Positions 11,210 through 20,523 of a stretch of DNA of 64,000 nucleotides are shown here, one piece after another. Every line of letters begins with the position of its first letter. Within the stretch, counting starts at the first letter, position 1. This DNA comes from Kiritimatiellota bacterium (GTDB lineage: Bacteria > Verrucomicrobiota > Lentisphaeria > Oligosphaerales > JAADHN01), in the NCBI GenBank assembly GCA_013151865.1, contig JAADHN010000145.1, forward strand, positions 19,020-83,019, given 5' to 3'. The notes beneath the pieces were generated by a model. That model was not told the origin of the DNA. It made no database searches and saw only the letters and a program-made list of their open reading frames with translations. The position numbers were made by a program, and so were the translations under genes.

Positions 11210-12184
11210 ATGGACAGATTGACGGTCGGCATCGATCTTGGCGGGACGAAAATTCTGGCTTTGATCGTGGCGGAGTCCGGAGAGATTCTGGCCCGAGCCA
11301 AAAGCAAGACGAAGACGGGTCTCGGGGTCGAAGGCATCGGCGGACAGATGCACAAGACCGCCGAGAAGGCACTGAAGCGCGCCGGCGTTTCTTGGGAAGC
11401 GGTCGAGCGTGTGGGCATTGCGGTGCCCACTTCGGTGGATCCGGCAACCGGCGACGTCCTGCACGCCCCGGCCCTGGGATGGCGCAATCAACCGGCCCGG
11501 GCCGTGTTCGAAAGCATTTTCGAACACCGCGTCGTCTTGGAAAACGATGTGAATTGCGGCACACTCGCAGAATGCCGAGCCGGGGCCGCGAAAGGAGCGG
11601 CCACCGTGGTCGGGTATTTTGTGGGCACCGGCCTGGGCGGAGGGGTGGTCATTGACGGTGAAATCCGCCGCGGCCGCCGGGGTGTGGCCGGGGAACTCGG
11701 ACACGAAATCATCCGTCATAACGGCAAACTCTGCGGGTGCGGTCACCGCGGCTGTGTGGAGGCGTACGCCAGCAAGACAGCCTTCTGTCGCGAATTCCGG
11801 CGCCTGATTCTGAAGAAGGGACGGAAAAGCGTCTTGTCGGATTTGACCTCGGACACGACCTTTAAATCGATCAAGAGCAGTGTGCTGGCCGAGGCCTATC
11901 GCCGGGAGGACCCGGTGGTGTGCAAAGTACTGCGCAAAGGCGCGTGGATGCTGGGGGTTGCCACAGCCAACCTGCACGCCATCTTGGCGCCGGACTGCGT
12001 GGTCTACGGGGGCGGGGTCATGGAAGCGTTGGGCCCGGAACTGCTCCCGGAAATTCGGCGGGGACTCGAGGCACACCTGTTCGGGATCACCCCGGAAGAC
12101 GTAAGCCTGCGGTTGTCCGCCCTGGGAGACGATGCCGTGCCCCTGGGCGCCGCGTGCCTGGCAGCCGATACGGCGAACGAGTGA
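11210..12184 (+). CDS. ROK-family sugar kinase (glucokinase-like)
   Basis: A 324-residue ROK kinase phosphorylating glucose or a related hexose in the cytoplasm. The phosphate loop is GIDLGGTK (7-14), the sugar/catalytic END triad is Glu111-Asn112-Asp113, and the ROK zinc site is His165 with Cys175, Cys177 and Cys182 (CGCGHRGC). ATG 11210 is preceded by GAGAGGAAG. The next gene, Ppx/GppA, starts 11 bases after the stop and is itself overlapped by Ppk1, so the three are probably one operon. ROK enzymes include both ATP and polyphosphate glucokinases. The intact zinc site argues for the ATP type; the operon argues that polyphosphate use should be tested. Confidence 0.92.
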   Translation: MDRLTVGIDLGGTKILALIVAESGEILARAKSKTKTGLGVEGIGGQMHKTAEKALKRAGVSWEAVERVGIAVPTSVDPATGDVLHAPALGWRNQPARAVFESIFEHRVVLENDVNCGTLAECRAGAAKGAATVVGYFVGTGLGGGVVIDGEIRRGRRGVAGELGHEIIRHNGKLCGCGHRGCVEAYASKTAFCREFRRLILKKGRKSVLSDLTSDTTFKSIKSSVLAEAYRREDPVVCKVLRKGAWMLGVATANLHAILAPDCVVYGGGVMEALGPELLPEIRRGLEAHLFGITPEDVSLRLSALGDDAVPLGAACLAADTANE

Positions 12185-12195
12185 GGAACGACTCC

Positions 12196-13743
12196 GTGAG
12201 CACGCAACCCGCCAGCCCGGGCGGCCCCTACGCCGTCATCGACGTCGGTGCGCACTCGGTGCGTCTGCAGGTTTCTCAATTGAGGCCAGACGGGAGCATC
12301 GAGTTGCTCGACAGTGCCGAGCGCCCGGTTCCGCTGGGCGAGGACGTGTTCCGGCGGGGCGCGATTTCGATCCGGAACATGCGCCTTGTGAGCGGGATCC
12401 TCCGTGATTTCTCGCGGCTCATGACCGAAACACGGGTGCAACGAGTTCGGGCGTTCGCCACCAGCGCGGTCCGGGAAGCGGAGAATCGGGACTTCTTTTT
12501 GGATAACGTGGCCCATGAAAGTCACATCCGGCTCGAAGTGCTTTCGGCCGCCGAGGAAATCCGGCTCGTGTTCCTGGCGATCGAGGAGGCCCTGGGAGGG
12601 CGGTTCGATTTCAAACAGAGGAACGCCGTCATTTGCCTGGTCGGTACGGGCGCGACACAGTTGTGTTTCACGGAAAACGGATTGCTCACCCACGCGGAAA
12701 CGGCGCGGCTGGGGACCATCCGCGTGGTCGAGCAATTGGCCGAACCGGTGAGCCCGGCTCGACTGCGCCAATTCATCGACCCGTTCATCGGCGCGGTGGT
12801 CAGCGGCGTCGCCCGCATTTCGGATCCCGGCCGGCCTCGGCTTTTCCTGGCCCTGGGCTCGGCGGTTCGGGCCCTGGTGTCCCTGAACCACATTCCGGAG
12901 GATGCGAATGCGGCGGTCCTGTCCCGCAGACGGTTCCGGCAAACGTTCGAAACCGTCGCGGGTGTGCCCCCGGCCCAGTTGGCCGTCCGCTTCCATTTGA
13001 GCGACACGATCGCCCAAAGTCTCGAACCGTGCTGCAACATGCTGGACCATGTGTTCGACATCACCGAAACCGACCGCATGATCATTCCCCTGATCAGCAC
13101 ACGGGACGCGGTGGTCCGCGATCTTGTCCGGATCGAACAGGGCGCCCCCGACGCGTTCGAACCCCATATTCGCTCCGCAACACGACATCTGGCCCAAAAG
13201 TTCAGCGCTGATATGGCCCATGCCGAGACGGTGGCCGCGTTCGCGCTCCGTCTCTTCGACGTGCTCGGGTCCCTCCACGGTCTTTCCGCCCGGGACCGTC
13301 TCCTGCTCGAAGTTGCCGCCATTCTCCACGACGTGGGGCTGTTCATCAGCAACCGGACACATCACAAGCATTCCTTCTACCTCGTGCGTTCGAGCGAATT
13401 GCCGGGCATCAGCCCGGAGGAACAGGAACTGGTCGCCGTGGTCGTGCGGTATCACCGGCGCGCCATGCCCGCCGCGCGCCATCCCGAGTACATGGCGTTC
13501 CCGCTGCAGGATCGGCTGCGCATCGCCCGTCTGGCCGCCATTCTCAGGGTGGCCGACGCCCTGGATCGACGGCACCAGCAACGTTTCCCCCGAATCGAAG
13601 TGGAACTGCACGGGGAAGACGAACTGATCCTGGCGGTCCACGGTTCGCTCGATCTCACGCTGGAGAATTGGGGCCTGCGCCGAAAGGCCGACCTGTTCGA
13701 ACAAGTTTTCGGTAGAAGAGTCAACCTGGTGACCAAACGGTGA
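12196..13743 (+). CDS. ppx: Ppx/GppA phosphatase with HD-type C-terminal domain
   Basis: A 515-residue exopolyphosphatase / guanosine pentaphosphate phosphatase. The actin-like ATPase fold opens with AVIDVGAHSVRLQV, a variant of the usual IDxGSNS phosphate loop. TSAVREAENRDFF and LVGTGATQLCF (normally IGGGSxE) follow. The C-terminal third is HD-like, with ILHDVG, an HHKHS cluster and VVVRYH. GTG 12196 is chosen because TGAGGAA sits at 12182-12188; GTG 12181 overlaps the ROK stop and is less likely. Asn-to-His and GGG-to-GTG changes in the nucleotide/phosphate loops make the exact substrate uncertain. It would degrade polyphosphate made by the overlapping Ppk1. Confidence 0.88.
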   Translation: MSTQPASPGGPYAVIDVGAHSVRLQVSQLRPDGSIELLDSAERPVPLGEDVFRRGAISIRNMRLVSGILRDFSRLMTETRVQRVRAFATSAVREAENRDFFLDNVAHESHIRLEVLSAAEEIRLVFLAIEEALGGRFDFKQRNAVICLVGTGATQLCFTENGLLTHAETARLGTIRVVEQLAEPVSPARLRQFIDPFIGAVVSGVARISDPGRPRLFLALGSAVRALVSLNHIPEDANAAVLSRRRFRQTFETVAGVPPAQLAVRFHLSDTIAQSLEPCCNMLDHVFDITETDRMIIPLISTRDAVVRDLVRIEQGAPDAFEPHIRSATRHLAQKFSADMAHAETVAAFALRLFDVLGSLHGLSARDRLLLEVAAILHDVGLFISNRTHHKHSFYLVRSSELPGISPEEQELVAVVVRYHRRAMPAARHPEYMAFPLQDRLRIARLAAILRVADALDRRHQQRFPRIEVELHGEDELILAVHGSLDLTLENWGLRRKADLFEQVFGRRVNLVTKR

Positions 13744-15860
13744 AGCCACTCTCGCCCGAACATTTCATCAATCGCGAACTCAGTTGGCTGGACTTCAACA
13801 ACCGGGTCCTCCAAGAGGCGGCGGACCCGGCCAACCCGCTGCTGGAACGCCTGAAATTCATCGCCATCACCGCCGCCAATCTCGATGAATTCTTCATGGT
13901 GCGCGTGGCCGGATTGCGGCAGCAGCTCGAGTCGGACAGCACGGGGACCGACCCGGCAGGCCTCTCGGTGCGGCAGCAACTCCGCCGGGTCCGGCGCCGG
14001 GTGATCAGTCTGGTGTCGCGACAGTACAAAGTCCTGCACGGCAGTCTGCTGCCCGGGCTTCGGGCCGAAGGGATTTCCCTGGTGCGTCCCCGGGACCTGG
14101 CCCCGAGGGACAGACAGCAGCTCGGGGCTTATTTCGAGCATGAAATCCTGCCGGTACTCACGCCGGTCGCCGTCGGCCCGAGCCATCCCTTTCCCATGGT
14201 CAACAACGGCGCCATCGAGATCGCCGTCCGTCTTCGAGACCCGGGGTCGCCCGGGGCGCGCTACGCTTTAGTCGAGGCCCCCGGCGTGCTCGACCGTTTC
14301 GTCCAAGTCCCCGCCGCCGCGGGGGAAGGGACCGCCTATGCCCTGATCGAGGAAATCATCCTGGACAATCTCGAAAAGCTTTTTATCGACAAAGAAATAA
14401 CGGACTCCCTGCTGTTCCGGGTCACGCGCGACATGGATTTCGCCGTGGACGATGAAGATGCCGCAGACTTGCTTCAACACCTTGAGACCGCATTGCGACG
14501 CCGCAAGCGCCGGGCCCCCGTACGTCTCGAACTCCTGGAGCGAAGCAGCAGTCGGCTCGGCAACTGGCTGGCGTCGCAGCTTGGCTTGGAGCCCGATGCG
14601 GTCCACCGGGTGGCGGGGCCTTTGGACCTCTCTCGATTCAACACACTGGCGTTCGGGCTCGACCGAGACGACCTGCGCGAACCGCCGTGGCCGCCCCTCG
14701 ATGCGCCGCAGTTCCCCGTCGACCTGCCCATGTTCGAGGCGCTCCGACATGAAGGCGTCATCCCGCTTTTCCACCCTTTCCAATCGTTCGATCCCGTGGT
14801 GCGCCTCTTGCGAGAGGCCGCAGAAGATCCGGACGTGCTGGCCATCAAGCAGACGCTCTATCGGGTCAGCGGGGACTCTCCCGTGGTCCGGGCCCTGCAA
14901 CGCGCCGCGGAACAGGGCAAACAGGTAACGGTGATCGTGGAAGTCAAGGCCCGCTTCGACGAAGCCCGCAACATCGCCTGGGCCCGCTCCCTCGAGGAAT
15001 CCGGGGTCCACGTGATCTACGGGATCGCCGGCTACAAGGTCCACTGCAAGATGTTGCTCATCGTTCGGCGCGAACAGGGCCGAATCGTCCGGTACCTGCA
15101 CCTGGCCACCGGCAACTACAACGACCGCACCGCCCGGCTCTACACGGACATCGGGATGTTTGTCACGGACCCGGACCTCTGCATGGACGCCGCGTCGCTT
15201 TTCAACGTGATGACCGGATACTCCGCGCCGCCTCCCTGGCGCAAGCTTCACGTGGCCCCTTTCGACCTGCGCGAGCATTTTTGCGCGCTCATCGAGCGAG
15301 AGGCCCGTCTCACCAATCCCCGGCAACCGGGACGCATCACGGCCAAGATGAATTCGCTCGTGGATCCGGGGATCATTCGGAAACTGTACGAAGCGGCGGA
15401 GAACGGCGTGCAAATCGACCTGATCGTGCGCGGCGCCTGCTGTCTCCGACCCGATATTCGACCCGGCCGAATCCGAGTTGTCAGTATCGTGGACCGTTTC
15501 CTCGAGCACAGTCGCATCTATCGGTTCGAGAACGGCGGCAGTCCCGAATACTTTCTCTCGAGTGCGGACTGGATGCCGCGAAACTTGGATCGCCGTTTCG
15601 AAGTCCTTTTCCCAGTGACCGCTCCAGAGGTATGCCGACTGCTGGACCGAATCCTGCTTTTCCAACTGGAGGACCGCTTCAAGGGGCGATTCCTGGGCCG
15701 GAATGGGCGCTACGTCCGCCCGCGTCGTCGGCCCGAAGCCACGCGCAGCCAGCGCCGGACCTACGAATTGTTTCGGGCCGAACTCGAACAACTGGGACGC
15801 AGGACGCGAAGCGACGGGGTGGTTCGCGCTCTGCGCCGACCGGCAAAGCCCGGGCACTGA
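13740..15860 (+). CDS. ppk1: Polyphosphate kinase 1
   Basis: A 706-residue Ppk1 making polyphosphate from ATP. The start is GTG 13740, sharing GTGA with the Ppx stop, which indicates coupled translation. The family opening HFINRELSWLDFNNRVLQEA and LKFIAITAANLDEFFMVR are intact. The phosphohistidine is His435 (GYKVHCKM), the same number as in E. coli, and the second active-site histidine is His590 (FLEHSRIY). The length is normal. It ends the ROK-Ppx-Ppk operon; the tRNA-Arg follows after 141 bases. Confidence 0.97.
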   Translation: MKPLSPEHFINRELSWLDFNNRVLQEAADPANPLLERLKFIAITAANLDEFFMVRVAGLRQQLESDSTGTDPAGLSVRQQLRRVRRRVISLVSRQYKVLHGSLLPGLRAEGISLVRPRDLAPRDRQQLGAYFEHEILPVLTPVAVGPSHPFPMVNNGAIEIAVRLRDPGSPGARYALVEAPGVLDRFVQVPAAAGEGTAYALIEEIILDNLEKLFIDKEITDSLLFRVTRDMDFAVDDEDAADLLQHLETALRRRKRRAPVRLELLERSSSRLGNWLASQLGLEPDAVHRVAGPLDLSRFNTLAFGLDRDDLREPPWPPLDAPQFPVDLPMFEALRHEGVIPLFHPFQSFDPVVRLLREAAEDPDVLAIKQTLYRVSGDSPVVRALQRAAEQGKQVTVIVEVKARFDEARNIAWARSLEESGVHVIYGIAGYKVHCKMLLIVRREQGRIVRYLHLATGNYNDRTARLYTDIGMFVTDPDLCMDAASLFNVMTGYSAPPPWRKLHVAPFDLREHFCALIEREARLTNPRQPGRITAKMNSLVDPGIIRKLYEAAENGVQIDLIVRGACCLRPDIRPGRIRVVSIVDRFLEHSRIYRFENGGSPEYFLSSADWMPRNLDRRFEVLFPVTAPEVCRLLDRILLFQLEDRFKGRFLGRNGRYVRPRRRPEATRSQRRTYELFRAELEQLGRRTRSDGVVRALRRPAKPGH

Positions 15861-15888
15861 GCCGAACACGCGAAACTCGGGGGCCGAC

Positions 15889-15916
15889 TTGCACAATCCC
15901 CGCTCGCGCATAAATT
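15889..15916 (+). promoter_or_regulatory. Possible sigma70-type promoter for tRNA-Arg
   Basis: TTGCAC at 15889-15894 and TAAATT at 15911-15916 are separated by 16 bases; each matches four of six consensus positions. The tRNA starts 85 bases further on. The match is weak, but the site is an AT-richer island after the end of ppk1. Confidence 0.3.
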
Positions 15917-16001
15917 ACAGGTCGTCTCGGGGGCGTCTGGAACCACCGGCTTGCCCAAACGATTCCAAGACGTACCGCGAGCGTATCTCACCGATTTCGG
16001 T

Positions 16002-16078
16002 GCGCCCGTAGCTCAGCTGGATAGAGCGTCTGCCTCCGGAGCAGAAGGCCGCGTGTTCGAATCACGCCGGGCGTACCA
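16002..16078 (+). tRNA. tRNA-Arg (anticodon CCG)
   Basis: A complete cloverleaf with CCA encoded. The acceptor GCGCCCG pairs with CGGGCGT (the first pair is G-U), the D-stem is GCTC/GAGC, the anticodon stem TCTGC/GCAGA closes loop CTCCGGA with anticodon CCG, and the T-stem GCGTG/CACGC closes TTCGAAT. It reads CGG arginine codons. Confidence 0.97.
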
Positions 16079-16117
16079 TTCTTTATTCCATGGGGCGTCC
16101 CAGATCTTTTCGAGGCG

Positions 16118-16139
16118 ATCCCCCCGAGTCCAGGGGGAT
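16118..16139. terminator. Stem-loop between convergent tRNA-Arg and the LamG gene
   Basis: ATCCCCC and GGGGGAT form a perfect 7-bp stem around an 8-base loop in the gap between two convergent units. Neither strand has a T-run after it, so it is only a candidate terminator or transcript-end hairpin. Confidence 0.3.
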
Positions 16140-16211
16140 GGGGTCGGCCGCGCTTGCGTTGAAACCATCCAGGGGCCATCCCCGGGATGTCCGAACCTTC
16201 GCCGCCCGGAA

Positions 16212-19200
16212 TCACTCTCCAGCCTGTTCGAGCCGCGCCGCCCATGGTCCCTCGAGCAAGTGCATCGCGCGCGCCAGGCGACCGGCCGTCAGCGCCCGTT
16301 CCACGAGCGCTATTCGGCTGCGAGCCCGGACCGAGGCAGACTCGGGTCGGGCCGCAAGCGTCCGCCGCAGGCGGGGCGCCAGTTGTGCGGTCACGGCTTC
16401 GGTTCCCTGGGTCCGCCCCCCGGAGAGCCGGAGTGTGCCGGGCCGCCCCCATAAAGCGACCAACTGATACGGGGCCAATCTCAGGTCGACTCGGCCGTTC
16501 ACCGGCCGCAGCTCGCGCCGGCCGGCCAGGTCCGTAGCCGGTCCGCCGCCGATGACGGACAGCGAAACCCTCAGCGGATACGGCAACCGATTCTGGATGG
16601 AACACCAGTCGCCGTCGGCCCGACTGCACGTACGGACACGGACCGGATCGGCGAGACCGGGAACGTCCGCAAACGGGGCGGCCGGCAGTTGTCGGAAGGC
16701 GGTCGCCCATCGGCCCAGCGCCGCTTCCATGCCGGCGGTCCCCACGACAAACCCGCCCTTGGTCAATACGGTCACATCCGCCTCCCCCATTGCTTCCGCA
16801 TAGTTCTCCAGGGCGTACGGCTCGGCCGGGACCGGCGTCGAGACGCGCCAACCCAATTCGCGCTGTCCCCATTTTTTCAGACCTTCAAGGGGGGAGAGAC
16901 GGCCGATGGGGTCCTCCCAATACTTGTCGTGAAGATTGACCCCGAACGGACGGCCAAGCTCGGCGAACGGCCGGTACGCATTCGAGACAAAGTTCTCGGT
17001 TCGGAACACGCGCATCTCCGGCCGAAACGGGCCGCGGCGCGAGCGATGCCATCGGTACAGACCGGGAGAGAAGGTATTCAAGAACTGGATATTGGGTATG
17101 CGCGCGAGTAGACGTACGTCCGCGCCGAACTCCCGGGCCGCTCCGACGAAATCCGTCTGGTCCGCGGGCCTGTCCGCGTTGGTTTCATCCAGCACAGTGT
17201 AGAGATTGACGGCGAGTGTCAGGTCCGGGCGCCGTTCCCGCAGGATGCCGGCATACTCGGCCCACTGACCGGCAAGCCGGCCGCAGCGCCAGTCCAGCCA
17301 CTGCTCCCAGTATTTCGACCGCAACGTGCGATAGGCCCGGTTGGCACGCACCGGCGAGGCATAATCGATGCCCAGGCGAAGCCCGGTGTCTTTCTCGAAC
17401 CCGTGAAGGTTTTCGTCATTGTATCCGGTATCCGTGCTCCCGAACCACAGCAGCGAGTGCCGGGGCAGATGCAGGCAAATGCCGCCAAACGCCGGACTGT
17501 CGCCGTAGCGGTCGGCGATCTCCCGAACCAGGGCGCCTACGGCGGTGTGCACCTCGGGCGCCAATGGATTGAAATCGCCGGGGGTTCCGTGCCAGCCGGA
17601 AATCTTCAAGGAAGTATCCCATTGCACGGTGACCGGGGTGGAGGCGCCGGCCCGGACCCGGGCCGCATCCGTCACGCAATTCGCCAGGGACGGCAGATCA
17701 TGGACATTGAAAGTCGTCACCAGGCGAAATCCGTGTTTCTCGAACCGCATCAGCAGGTAGCGGATGAAGTCGCGGGGATGCGGGCGTGACCCCAGTTGGC
17801 CGTCGCCCTGGCTCGGGGAGGGATAGAGCGGGCCGTGGTACCAAACCGCCGGGTAGTACAGGACGTTCAGACCGCAGGCGTCCATGTAGGCCGTCAATCG
17901 GTCCACAACCGCCTTGAACGACGGGAACTCCGGCGCGCCCCCGAAGTTGGCGGGCAGGACCGGATCTTCGTAATAGAGCCCCACCTGCCGCTCGGGCGCT
18001 CCCCGAAACTTTGCGGCAGGCACATCGAGCGCCGCCGGCGGACCGCTCATTTCATAGAGCCGCACGCGACCGGCGGCGGCCGGTCGGCCGGTTTCCGCGG
18101 TCATAAACACGAGCGCGTCGTCGGCACGGCGAGGCCAAAACCAGACCGTCCGGATCTGCATCCGGCCCGAGTTCGGGTACTCGTCTCCGGCCAGGATGCC
18201 GCCGGCCACATCGTACCGGCAGCCGTTGACGATGATGTCCATGGTCCGAGGACGGTCGTCGGGCCACGTCCATTCAAGCCGGTGCCATTGCCCGGGCTTC
18301 TCGACCCGCAGGCGCACAGCAAACCGAGAGCCCTTCTTCTCGCCGGCTTCGCGGAAGACCCCCGCGCCGCTGCGGACCACCCTGCTCGTGCCGTCGTCGC
18401 AAAACACGGACTCGGGCAATTTCCGGGTCAGGTCCGTTTCCTGTACCAGGCGGCTCGCCGGTTTCGAAGCGCGGGGCGGCTCAGAAAAGCAGATGCGCAG
18501 AAATGCCGCGCTCCCCGGCAGCACACTCGCCCCCGGCGGCACGGCCTCGAGGCGGTAGTCACCCGGGACCAACCCCTCGGCCTCCACGGTCAGACGCCGA
18601 AGCTGCCGCGGTGCGAACTCCGCACTCTTCAGCGTCCATCGACGGGAGGGCTGGGCGGCGTCGCCGGCAAACAGCCGAACCGTTAGCGGACCGGGGACCG
18701 AGACGTCCTGCAGATTACGCACTTCAAAATCGATGCGCACTCGGGCCTGCTGCGCCAGGTAAGGCCGCGGGACCCGGAGCGTCAACGGAACGCGCGAGGC
18801 GTAGAGGCGCCGTACTTGTTCGGCGGTCAGCATTCGGTCGTAGGTGGTGACTTCGTCGAATGCCGCCATGGCGGGATCGTGTCCCCCGCGGCTGCCGATC
18901 CAGAAGAATCGTTTCGGTCGCGGCGTCCAGGGCGGGTGCAGAAAGGCCTTGCCTCTGTCGCTCCCGCCGCGAAACGGGCGACCGTCGATATACTGGGCGG
19001 AAACGCCGGTCGCGGCGTCCCATGTCTGGACCACGAAGTGCCAAGTCCCCGCGCGCCAACCGCTGATGTCCGCGTACACGTAAGAGTCCCGCGGATCTCG
19101 CAGGTCGAACCGAAGACGCGACTTGGAGGCATGGTACCAGATCCATCGGCAATCGTCTCCGGGTTGGTCCGGCGGGGCTTCCCGGAAGAAGACATGGGTG

Positions 19201-19538
19201 GCCTTCGCGGTCCGCACGGACCAATCCGGACGGACCCAAAAGGCCAGGGCGCCGCGCCGGTGCGGGACGTTGCCGCCGCCCGGGTATTCGAGCACGGCCC
19301 CGGCCCCGCAGTAAACGGCCTGACCGAACGGAGACGGAACGAATCGGACATTGGCGCTCCGCCGCGGCAGAATGCCTGCTTTTCCGCCAGGACCGTCCGC
19401 GGCCAACGAGCCGTCGAAGGCCGCACGGAACACGACTTGCGGCGGCCCGGTCGGGGGCGCCGGCGCGGCGGGCGGCGGCGCGGCACGCTCCGAAGCAATG
19501 GGCGCGAAATTCTCCCTTTGCCAGTGCCGTGACTTCAT
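16212..19538 (-). CDS. LamG plus TIM-barrel glycosidase-like protein, main part of a frameshifted gene
   Basis: The frame gives 1108 residues, but the first 15 or so (before about 19500) are shadow. The genuine part begins with a Pro/Ala linker, then a LamG/concanavalin-like jelly roll (about 35-255), a beta-sandwich linker and a large (beta/alpha)8-like domain. That domain has features of COG1649-type glycosidase-like barrels: GLNVLYYPAVWYHG, FRLVTTFNVHD, GGICLHLPRHS and LAVNLYTVL. I cannot name the catalytic pair or substrate. No signal peptide is encoded in this frame; it is supplied by the overlapping fragment upstream, which reads into this frame if one base is removed near 19500-19530. 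It lies downstream of a sulfatase gene in the same orientation. Confidence 0.72.
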   Translation of the reverse strand: MKSRHWQRENFAPIASERAAPPPAAPAPPTGPPQVVFRAAFDGSLAADGPGGKAGILPRRSANVRFVPSPFGQAVYCGAGAVLEYPGGGNVPHRRGALAFWVRPDWSVRTAKATHVFFREAPPDQPGDDCRWIWYHASKSRLRFDLRDPRDSYVYADISGWRAGTWHFVVQTWDAATGVSAQYIDGRPFRGGSDRGKAFLHPPWTPRPKRFFWIGSRGGHDPAMAAFDEVTTYDRMLTAEQVRRLYASRVPLTLRVPRPYLAQQARVRIDFEVRNLQDVSVPGPLTVRLFAGDAAQPSRRWTLKSAEFAPRQLRRLTVEAEGLVPGDYRLEAVPPGASVLPGSAAFLRICFSEPPRASKPASRLVQETDLTRKLPESVFCDDGTSRVVRSGAGVFREAGEKKGSRFAVRLRVEKPGQWHRLEWTWPDDRPRTMDIIVNGCRYDVAGGILAGDEYPNSGRMQIRTVWFWPRRADDALVFMTAETGRPAAAGRVRLYEMSGPPAALDVPAAKFRGAPERQVGLYYEDPVLPANFGGAPEFPSFKAVVDRLTAYMDACGLNVLYYPAVWYHGPLYPSPSQGDGQLGSRPHPRDFIRYLLMRFEKHGFRLVTTFNVHDLPSLANCVTDAARVRAGASTPVTVQWDTSLKISGWHGTPGDFNPLAPEVHTAVGALVREIADRYGDSPAFGGICLHLPRHSLLWFGSTDTGYNDENLHGFEKDTGLRLGIDYASPVRANRAYRTLRSKYWEQWLDWRCGRLAGQWAEYAGILRERRPDLTLAVNLYTVLDETNADRPADQTDFVGAAREFGADVRLLARIPNIQFLNTFSPGLYRWHRSRRGPFRPEMRVFRTENFVSNAYRPFAELGRPFGVNLHDKYWEDPIGRLSPLEGLKKWGQRELGWRVSTPVPAEPYALENYAEAMGEADVTVLTKGGFVVGTAGMEAALGRWATAFRQLPAAPFADVPGLADPVRVRTCSRADGDWCSIQNRLPYPLRVSLSVIGGGPATDLAGRRELRPVNGRVDLRLAPYQLVALWGRPGTLRLSGGRTQGTEAVTAQLAPRLRRTLAARPESASVRARSRIALVERALTAGRLARAMHLLEGPWAARLEQAGE

Positions 19539-20211
19539 CGGCCGTCAGGGCGCGGTCGAGAATGACGAGATCCCGATAGTCCCCCAACCCCGGCTCCAGT
19601 CCGGCTTCGCCCCCGCCGAGCCGAAGAATGTCCCCCGGCGGCTTCGGCTCGTAGGTGTAGTCGCGCTTGCCGGCCGGTCGGCCGTCCACGAACAGGCGTA
19701 TCCCCTCGCTCGAGTCCCACGTGGCCGTCAGGTGATGCCATTTGCCCGGAGGAATTCGCTCGAGCGGGACCGTAATGTAGCGGTCTTCCCGGGAACGCAT
19801 GTCGAATCGGAGGTAACTCTTGTCCCAACGGACGATCCACAGACGCAAGGCATTGTCGCCCTTGACGCTGAAGTTCCGGCTGTCGGCGAAGAGCAGACGC
19901 TGAGCGTGGTCGTCGGCCGGCCAACCCGGCCTGAACCGGAAGGCCAGAGTCCCATGGGCTTTGTTCAGGTTCCCGGCAGCCAACCAGGCGAGGACATTGT
20001 CGCTCCCCTTGACACGCCAGAACCCGCCCACTTTGCTGTCGACACGGCACAGCGCCTCCCCGCAGCCGGCGCTCTGCTCGGCATCCGGCCCCCGCGTCAA
20101 CGATGCTGCCAACCGCAATCGCACAACGGGCTGCGCCGCGGACGCCGCCAGGGCGCAACCGACAACGACTGTGGGAATTGCACGTTTGAAGACCGAAAGG
20201 AACTCTTGCAT
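19500..20211 (-). CDS. N-terminal part of the same gene: signal peptide and first LamG domain
   Basis: ATG 20211, with GGAG seven bases before it, opens a signal peptide (Lys-Arg then a hydrophobic core ending ALAASAAQ) and a LamG-type jelly roll: GTLAFRFRPGW, KWHHLTATWDSSEGIRLFVDGRPAG and ILDRALTADEVTALAKGEF. That last phrase normally ends a LamG domain, and the adjacent frame continues with another linker and LamG. This frame stays open by chance to 18724 but turns Arg/Ala-rich past 19500. The whole span 16212-20211 is 4000 bases, 3 x 1333 plus 1, which fits a single extra base in a gene of about 1332 codons. A real frameshift mutation or a sequencing error is equally possible. Confidence 0.75.
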
Positions 20212-20523
20212 GGGACCGCTCCGGTTGCGGATCGTCTGGGATTTGTCCGGACAACTCCGTGGAGGCGGGGCGTTCGCTCACACGCCGGATGAATCCGAGT
20301 CCGATAGGTTTTCGGAGCGCCGCGCGAACGCACACCCGACGCAGATCCGCCTCCTGCGCCCTGGCCCCGGATGTTGTCGATTTCAAGCCCTGTTTGCGTG
20401 GCGACGAATCAGCCTCGCGGTGCACGACGCCGCAACATTTCACCCGGACACGGCCGGCCGGGGCCGGTTTCTCGCAACCGGGTTTCCCCGCCCCGACGCC
20501 CGACGTCGAGGTCCCTGTCCCAT
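20212..20523 (-). other. Gap between the sulfatase and LamG genes
   Basis: 312 bases with no supported gene, promoter or hairpin that I can point to. Confidence 0.4.

Noticed and set aside
19513..19519. AAAGGGA heptamer as a programmed -1 slippery site in the LamG gene
   Set aside because: It fits X XXY YYZ in the upstream frame, but the two parts need a +1 shift; -1 would lead into the third frame.
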